Of a stretch of DNA of 42,886 nt, positions 39,455 to 42,886 are shown piece after piece. Within the stretch, counting starts at the first letter, position 1, and each line of letters starts with the position of its first letter. The notes beneath the pieces are model-generated. The model did not search any database and was not told where the DNA came from. It was given only the letters and a program-made list of their open reading frames with translations. The stretch lies in contig CAMCVN010000002.1 in the NCBI GenBank assembly GCA_945881845.1, positions 81,947 through 124,832 of the forward strand. The letters run 5' to 3'. This stretch comes from Bifidobacterium breve. Lineage in GTDB: Bacteria > Actinomycetota > Thermoleophilia > Solirubrobacterales > Solirubrobacteraceae. The translations under genes and the position numbers were made by a program.

Positions 39455-40566
39455 CCGACGAAGTCGAAGGTCTCGGGAGCATCCCTCACGCGTATTACAC
39501 GCGCGAAAGGCCACAGACTGGTGTCGTGCTACTCCCGGGGCAGGAGAACCACGACACGGGTGAACACCCGGAGAACGCGCGTCGCCTACCGGGCGTTGTG
39601 AAGTGTCTACGAGAATCCCCTGAATGGGATCGCTTGTTCGTGCTCTCGCCTCGTTACGCGCGGCTCGAAGACGCAGTGCGTTCTCACACGGAGGGTTTTG
39701 TCGATTCGATAGAGAAGGCGTGCGCCCAGGCGCCGTCTTGGCTTGATACTGACACCTGCGTCTCGGAAGGAAGTCTTCAAACTTGTCTTCTGGCCACAGG
39801 CGGCGTGCTATCGGCTGTCGATGCAGTTGCGATGGAGGCGTATCACCAACCGGACAGCTTGTTCACGATAAGCAGGCCTCCTGGGCACCACAGCGGTAGT
39901 GATAGAGCGATGGGCTTCTGTCTACTAAATCACGCTTCGATCGCTGCACGATATGCCCAAGCGGTCTACGGGTTCGAGCGAATTGCGATAGTTGATTGGG
40001 ACGTACACCACGGGAACGGCACGCAGGAGATCCATTGGCGTGACGACTCGGTTCTCTTCATCTCGATGCACCAGTGGCCGCTCTACCCAGGGACTGGGTG
40101 GCACGATGAGACTGGCGAAGGCGAAGGAGAGGGAATGACGGTCAATATTCCACTTCCTCCTGGTTCTGGCGATCCTGAGTACCTGCAAGCTCTAGAGGAA
40201 GTAGCCCTGCCGATAGTGGAGGACTACCGGCCTCAGCTGCTCATCGTCTCAGCGGGCCAAGACGGCCACGCAGCCGACCCGCTCTCTGACCAGCTGATTT
40301 CGCTTTCTGGGTTCAAAGCGATGGCCGAGAAGACAGGGGAGCTCGCTCGACGGCTTGGAATCGGGATGGTGTTGGTTCACGAGGGTGGATATAACGTGTC
40401 CACCTTGCCGGCGATAGATCGAGCGATTCTTTCAGGCTTGGGTGGCTTCGAAGTGCCTCTGGACGATGTCTTTGTGCCGTCGCCGCAGATCCCGCCAGCC
40501 GACTGGCCTGAGCGGCTTAGCGCAGTGATCAAGTCACAGCTTCCATATTGGAGCGTGCTGCGCTGA
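39451..40566 (+). CDS. HDAC / acetylpolyamine-amidohydrolase-like zinc deacetylase
   Basis: A 371-residue arginase/deacetylase-fold enzyme. ATG 39451 overlaps the previous stop by 4 nt. Motifs in order: 'GEHPENARRLPGVVKCLRES', the charge-relay 'ISRPPGHHSGSDRAMGFCLL' (His-His), 'IVDWDVHHGNGTQEI' (zinc ligands Asp and His), 'VSAGQDGHAADPLSDQ' (third zinc ligand Asp) and 'VHEGGYNVSTL' (catalytic Tyr). Bacterial members deacetylate acetylpolyamines, acetoin-related or other N-acyl compounds. Together with an amine permease and a PotD-like protein, an N-acyl-amine substrate is plausible (inference). The stop overlaps the start of the next gene (TGATG). Confidence 0.92.
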   Translation: MTDEVEGLGSIPHAYYTRERPQTGVVLLPGQENHDTGEHPENARRLPGVVKCLRESPEWDRLFVLSPRYARLEDAVRSHTEGFVDSIEKACAQAPSWLDTDTCVSEGSLQTCLLATGGVLSAVDAVAMEAYHQPDSLFTISRPPGHHSGSDRAMGFCLLNHASIAARYAQAVYGFERIAIVDWDVHHGNGTQEIHWRDDSVLFISMHQWPLYPGTGWHDETGEGEGEGMTVNIPLPPGSGDPEYLQALEEVALPIVEDYRPQLLIVSAGQDGHAADPLSDQLISLSGFKAMAEKTGELARRLGIGMVLVHEGGYNVSTLPAIDRAILSGLGGFEVPLDDVFVPSPQIPPADWPERLSAVIKSQLPYWSVLR

Positions 40567-41555
40567 TGGGCGGTCGCGACCTACGAATTATTGCCTGGCC
40601 GGGCATGCCTGATCAGGCTGCGGTCGAGATCGCTGCCGGGCGGTTGGGTCATAAAGCGAACGTCGAAGTTGTTGCCTCGAACGAGCGGTTGTTGGAGGCA
40701 TTTAGCGGTGGAGAGCCACCAGACTTAATATTTCCGTCTGACTACCTAGTTCAGGCACTAGTTAGCTCTGATCAGCTCATTGCGCTGGATCAGAGCCGAC
40801 TCCCGCTCGAGCGACTGACCGGGTGGGCGCGCGAGACGCCATTTGATCCCGACAACCGCTACTCCGTGCCTTTTGCTTACGGCACTACGGGCTACCTATG
40901 TGACGAACGAATACCGGCCGGCGACTCGTGGCAGCAGTTGTTTGCGCCCCCTGCAGGCGTGCGGGTGGGAATGCTTGATGAAGCACGCGAGGTGGTTGCT
41001 GCTGCGCTCCTGAGCGCAGGGTGGGACGCCAATGCTTGCAGCGAGGAGGCGCTCGCCGCGGCGAGTAGCGTGCTCGAGGCCCAGCTCCAGGCTGTCGCGA
41101 AGTTCGATAGCGACGACTTCACGGGCCAAGTTAGCTCAGGTGAGCTCGCCGCCCACCACGCCTGGAGCGGTCCTGGCGCTCACGCTGTTCGAGCTGCGCC
41201 CGGAAAGCTCCGATACGTTGTTCCATCAGAGGGCGCGGTGTTTTGGGTGACGTGCGGCGCGGTCCCGGCCATAGCCCGCGACCCTGATCTCTCACACGCG
41301 CTTCTAGCAGAGTTGATGGACCCAGAGCTTGCAGTCCTGTCGACGGCGCACGCAGGTCTCGCGACACCAAACGTCGCTGCCCGGGCGCTCTTGCCGGCGG
41401 CATTGCGCGACGACACAAGTCTCTTTCCCCCGGAGGCGGTCGTCGAGCGCTGCACGATTCTCCACGACATTGGGGCTGGGCAGCAACGCGTCGAGGACGC
41501 CTTCGCCGTCATTCGCAACAAGATCGGCACCGGCACGCTGATCAAGCGCGTTTAG
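40566..41555 (+). CDS. PotD-like solute-binding-fold protein without signal peptide, chimeric C terminus
   Basis: A 329-residue protein of the polyamine-type (PotD/PotF) binding-protein fold: 'LRIIAWPGMPDQAAVEIAAG', 'PPDLIFPSDYLVQALVSSDQ', 'YSVPFAYGTTGYLCDERIPA', and near the end 'LLPAALRDDTSLFPPEAVVE'. It begins directly with the first strand; there is no signal peptide or lipobox, so it should stay in the cytoplasm, unusual for this family. The last nine codons ('GTGTLIKRV') and the stop come from the right copy of the 44-bp repeat and are identical to the thiolase C terminus; the original ending was probably replaced when the island was joined here. ATG 40566 overlaps the preceding stop. 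Confidence 0.82.
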   Translation: MGGRDLRIIAWPGMPDQAAVEIAAGRLGHKANVEVVASNERLLEAFSGGEPPDLIFPSDYLVQALVSSDQLIALDQSRLPLERLTGWARETPFDPDNRYSVPFAYGTTGYLCDERIPAGDSWQQLFAPPAGVRVGMLDEAREVVAAALLSAGWDANACSEEALAAASSVLEAQLQAVAKFDSDDFTGQVSSGELAAHHAWSGPGAHAVRAAPGKLRYVVPSEGAVFWVTCGAVPAIARDPDLSHALLAELMDPELAVLSTAHAGLATPNVAARALLPAALRDDTSLFPPEAVVERCTILHDIGAGQQRVEDAFAVIRNKIGTGTLIKRV

Positions 41556-41566
41556 AGCTCAGCTTC
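41523..41566. repeat. 44-bp direct repeat, right copy (island boundary)
   Basis: Perfect copy of 32836-32879, 8,687 bp away. On the plus strand it supplies the C-terminal codons and stop of the PotD-like gene; on the minus strand it supplies the last codons and stop of the thioesterase gene (stop at 41552-41554). Without the island, thiolase and thioesterase would be convergent neighbours sharing this segment. Confidence 0.92.
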
Positions 41567-42007
41567 AGCTTCGCCGCCGCTGGCGCGTATCGCCGCGGCG
41601 ATCGGCTCCGCTATCGGGGTGGGCTTGTCGGCGACGTAGTCGTAGCCGACAAGCGCTCCCCAGCCTTCGGCCAGCGTGCGGCCGTCGGTCTCGGAGGTCA
41701 TCAGGAACTCGGTACGGAAGCTGGAGCGCTTCAGCGCGCGCGGGCGGATGAAAGTCCGCACCTCTTCGTCGAAGAGGCCCGGTGAGCGGTAGTTGATGTG
41801 CGCCTCAGCGAAGATCAGGCCGACCTTGTGCTCGGCCTCGACTGGGCTGTGCGAAGCAACCACCGACTGGATGAAGGCGATCCGTGCGCTCTCAAAGAAG
41901 CCAAGGAAGGCAACGTTGTTGAGGTGGCGCATCGCGTCGAGGTCTCCGAAGCGAATCCGATCAACGTAAGAGAACGGCCAGCCTTTGCGCTCGGCCTCTA
42001 CTGCCAT
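41552..42007 (-). CDS. Hotdog-fold acyl-CoA thioesterase
   Basis: A 151-residue 4HBT-family protein with the YbgC/FadM-type active segment 'RFGDLDAMRHLNNVAFLGFF' (Asp of the D-x-D-x-x-x-H-x-N motif) and 'HINYRSPGLFDEEVRTFIRP'. It hydrolyses acyl-CoA. ATG 42007 is used; it overlaps the stop of the enolase-like gene by 10 nt, indicating coupling. Its last codons lie in the right copy of the 44-bp repeat. Before the island arrived it would have been convergent with the thiolase gene, in keeping with acyl-CoA metabolism. Confidence 0.9.
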   Translation of the reverse strand: MAVEAERKGWPFSYVDRIRFGDLDAMRHLNNVAFLGFFESARIAFIQSVVASHSPVEAEHKVGLIFAEAHINYRSPGLFDEEVRTFIRPRALKRSSFRTEFLMTSETDGRTLAEGWGALVGYDYVADKPTPIAEPIAAAIRASGGEAEAEL

Positions 42008-42886
42008 TGGAAGCCAATCTCGCTGACGGCGACCGGCAGTGGGCTGGAAGGTTGGCCAGCGGCGACGACCGGCTCGTTGTATCCGATCGGCGCAACATCG
42101 TTGGGGCCTTCCGGGTGGTAACAGGAGGCGAGGTACTGAATCTGTCCGCGGCCGACGCCGATCTCGAACTGGCCACCTCCATACATCGCGATGCCGCGCT
42201 CGTTGCAAGCGTCGTAGGCGCCGAATAGCTCGCTCAAGGGGCCAAAGCGAGAAGGTTTGATGTTGACCATCGTCGGCTGGAACGGGAGCGCGTCGATGTC
42301 GGCGACCGAATTGATGTTGGCGTCCCAGGTAATTCGATCCCGTGCGCTGTCAAGCACGGCGTCGATCTCAGGCGTCAGCTTTGGATCTTCGATCCAGGTA
42401 TTAGGAATCGCAGCTAGCACGCGCTCGTAGAAGAGCGGGTCATCTGGCGTGTCAACTTCGGTTCCCTCATAGAGCCCTTTGAAGTCCAGAACTGCCGCGC
42501 GGTCGCTGGCAGCAACGGCCTGCAGCGTCGCCGCGTCCCACTCCGGAGTTGGGTCGAGTTTGAACTCCAAGTTCGGGTAGAAAGAGAGCCGCTGTTCGAG
42601 CGGCGCCAGAATTGCCGGCGCTTCGCCAAGGCGCAACGAACAGACGAAGCGCAGCGGCTGCGGCGTCAAACCAAGGCGCTGATGCAGCGATTCGCCAGCC
42701 TGGCGCAGTGCCAGATCGAGCGCCGCCGACTCGAAGGCCCAGATTCGGTAGTTGCGCGAGATTTCACGGACAGGCGGCTGAGGGAAAAGATCGAGCGCTT
42801 CGAGCGCTTCACAGAAGCTGCCGAGCGTCCATTCGCCGGCCAAGGCAAGCGGCGCGCCCCAAGCCTGCAGCGCTTCGTGATCCTCG
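41998..42886 (-). CDS. Enolase-superfamily protein (5' end cut by window)
   Basis: The frame is open to the window edge; residues before TTG 42843 ('EDHEALQAWGAPLALAGEW') look coding, so the gene starts outside. Visible features of the enolase superfamily TIM barrel: 'AFESAALDLALRQAGESLHQ' at the capping-domain end, 'AAVLDFKGLYEGTEVD' (Asp/Lys positions), 'WDANINSVADIDAL' and 'MVNIKPSRFGPLSELFGAYD' (Lys), 'AMYGGGQFEIGVGRGQIQYL'. It is related to mandelate racemase / o-succinylbenzoate synthase-like enzymes, but the exact reaction is unknown. It overlaps the thioesterase start and is probably co-transcribed with it. Confidence 0.82.
   Translation of the reverse strand, partial: EDHEALQAWGAPLALAGEWTLGSFCEALEALDLFPQPPVREISRNYRIWAFESAALDLALRQAGESLHQRLGLTPQPLRFVCSLRLGEAPAILAPLEQRLSFYPNLEFKLDPTPEWDAATLQAVAASDRAAVLDFKGLYEGTEVDTPDDPLFYERVLAAIPNTWIEDPKLTPEIDAVLDSARDRITWDANINSVADIDALPFQPTMVNIKPSRFGPLSELFGAYDACNERGIAMYGGGQFEIGVGRGQIQYLASCYHPEGPNDVAPIGYNEPVVAAGQPSSPLPVAVSEIGFQWQ

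Noticed and set aside
41552-42208. Longer thioesterase start at 42208
   Set aside because: The added residues are Arg-rich shadow sequence of the overlapping enolase-like gene; ATG 42007 fits the hotdog family.

Overview
High-GC bacterial DNA. Gene content (SigH-type sigma factor, FprA-type ferredoxin reductase, SHOCT and 2TM small membrane proteins, families of exported pentapeptide-repeat proteins, many GTG starts) suggests an actinobacterium, plausibly of the Thermoleophilia/Solirubrobacterales. The taxonomy is inference; no rRNA is present.

Layout. 1-3.6 kb: the 3' part of a SigH-like sigma factor, then an exported copper/envelope set (two-domain multicopper oxidase, secreted beta-helix protein, plastocyanin-like cupredoxin that overlaps it by 4 nt). 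3.6-12.7 kb: housekeeping and membrane genes (hemolysin III/PAQR protein with a repeat coiled coil, PLDc_N-SHOCT, 2TM, TMEM175-like channel, NTF2-like, FprA, alpha/beta hydrolase, a double glycosyltransferase-like protein, a secreted S33-type peptidase, a cupin). 12.7-21.7 kb: an accessory array anchored on an intact tRNA-Thr(TGT). Five truncated 3' halves of that tRNA, all in the same orientation, separate small cargo blocks: five paralogous exported pentapeptide-repeat proteins, one exported NHL-repeat protein and a small Nif11-like ORF. No recombinase gene is visible. 21.7-32.9 kb: core-like genes (small membrane proteins, a PlsC-GpsA fusion, an ECF-type sigma factor with a one-TM partner, rhomboid protease, glycerol-dehydrogenase-like enzyme, pterin dehydratase, CNNM/CorC protein, a secreted propeller protein, 3-hydroxyacyl-CoA dehydrogenase, thiolase).

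32.84-41.57 kb: a second accessory island of about 8.7 kb, bounded by a perfect 44-bp direct repeat made from the 3' end of the thiolase gene. It holds a LacI-family regulator, a divergent promoter with an overlapping palindromic operator, and a tightly spaced seven-gene operon: APC permease, metallophosphoesterase, nucleotidyltransferase-like protein, M24 peptidase-like enzyme, a nitrilase homologue lacking its catalytic residues, an HDAC/acetylpolyamine-amidohydrolase-like enzyme and a PotD-like binding protein with no signal peptide. The operon looks like a catabolic or sensing unit for an amide or polyamine-type compound (inference). The right-hand repeat copy supplies the last nine codons and stop of the PotD-like gene and the end of the acyl-CoA thioesterase gene; the left copy supplies the end of the thiolase and the stop of the LacI gene. 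Beyond it lie the thioesterase and an enolase-superfamily gene running off the window.

The two most notable structures are the tRNA-Thr 3'-half cassette array and the 44-bp-repeat island in the shared 3' ends of two convergent genes.
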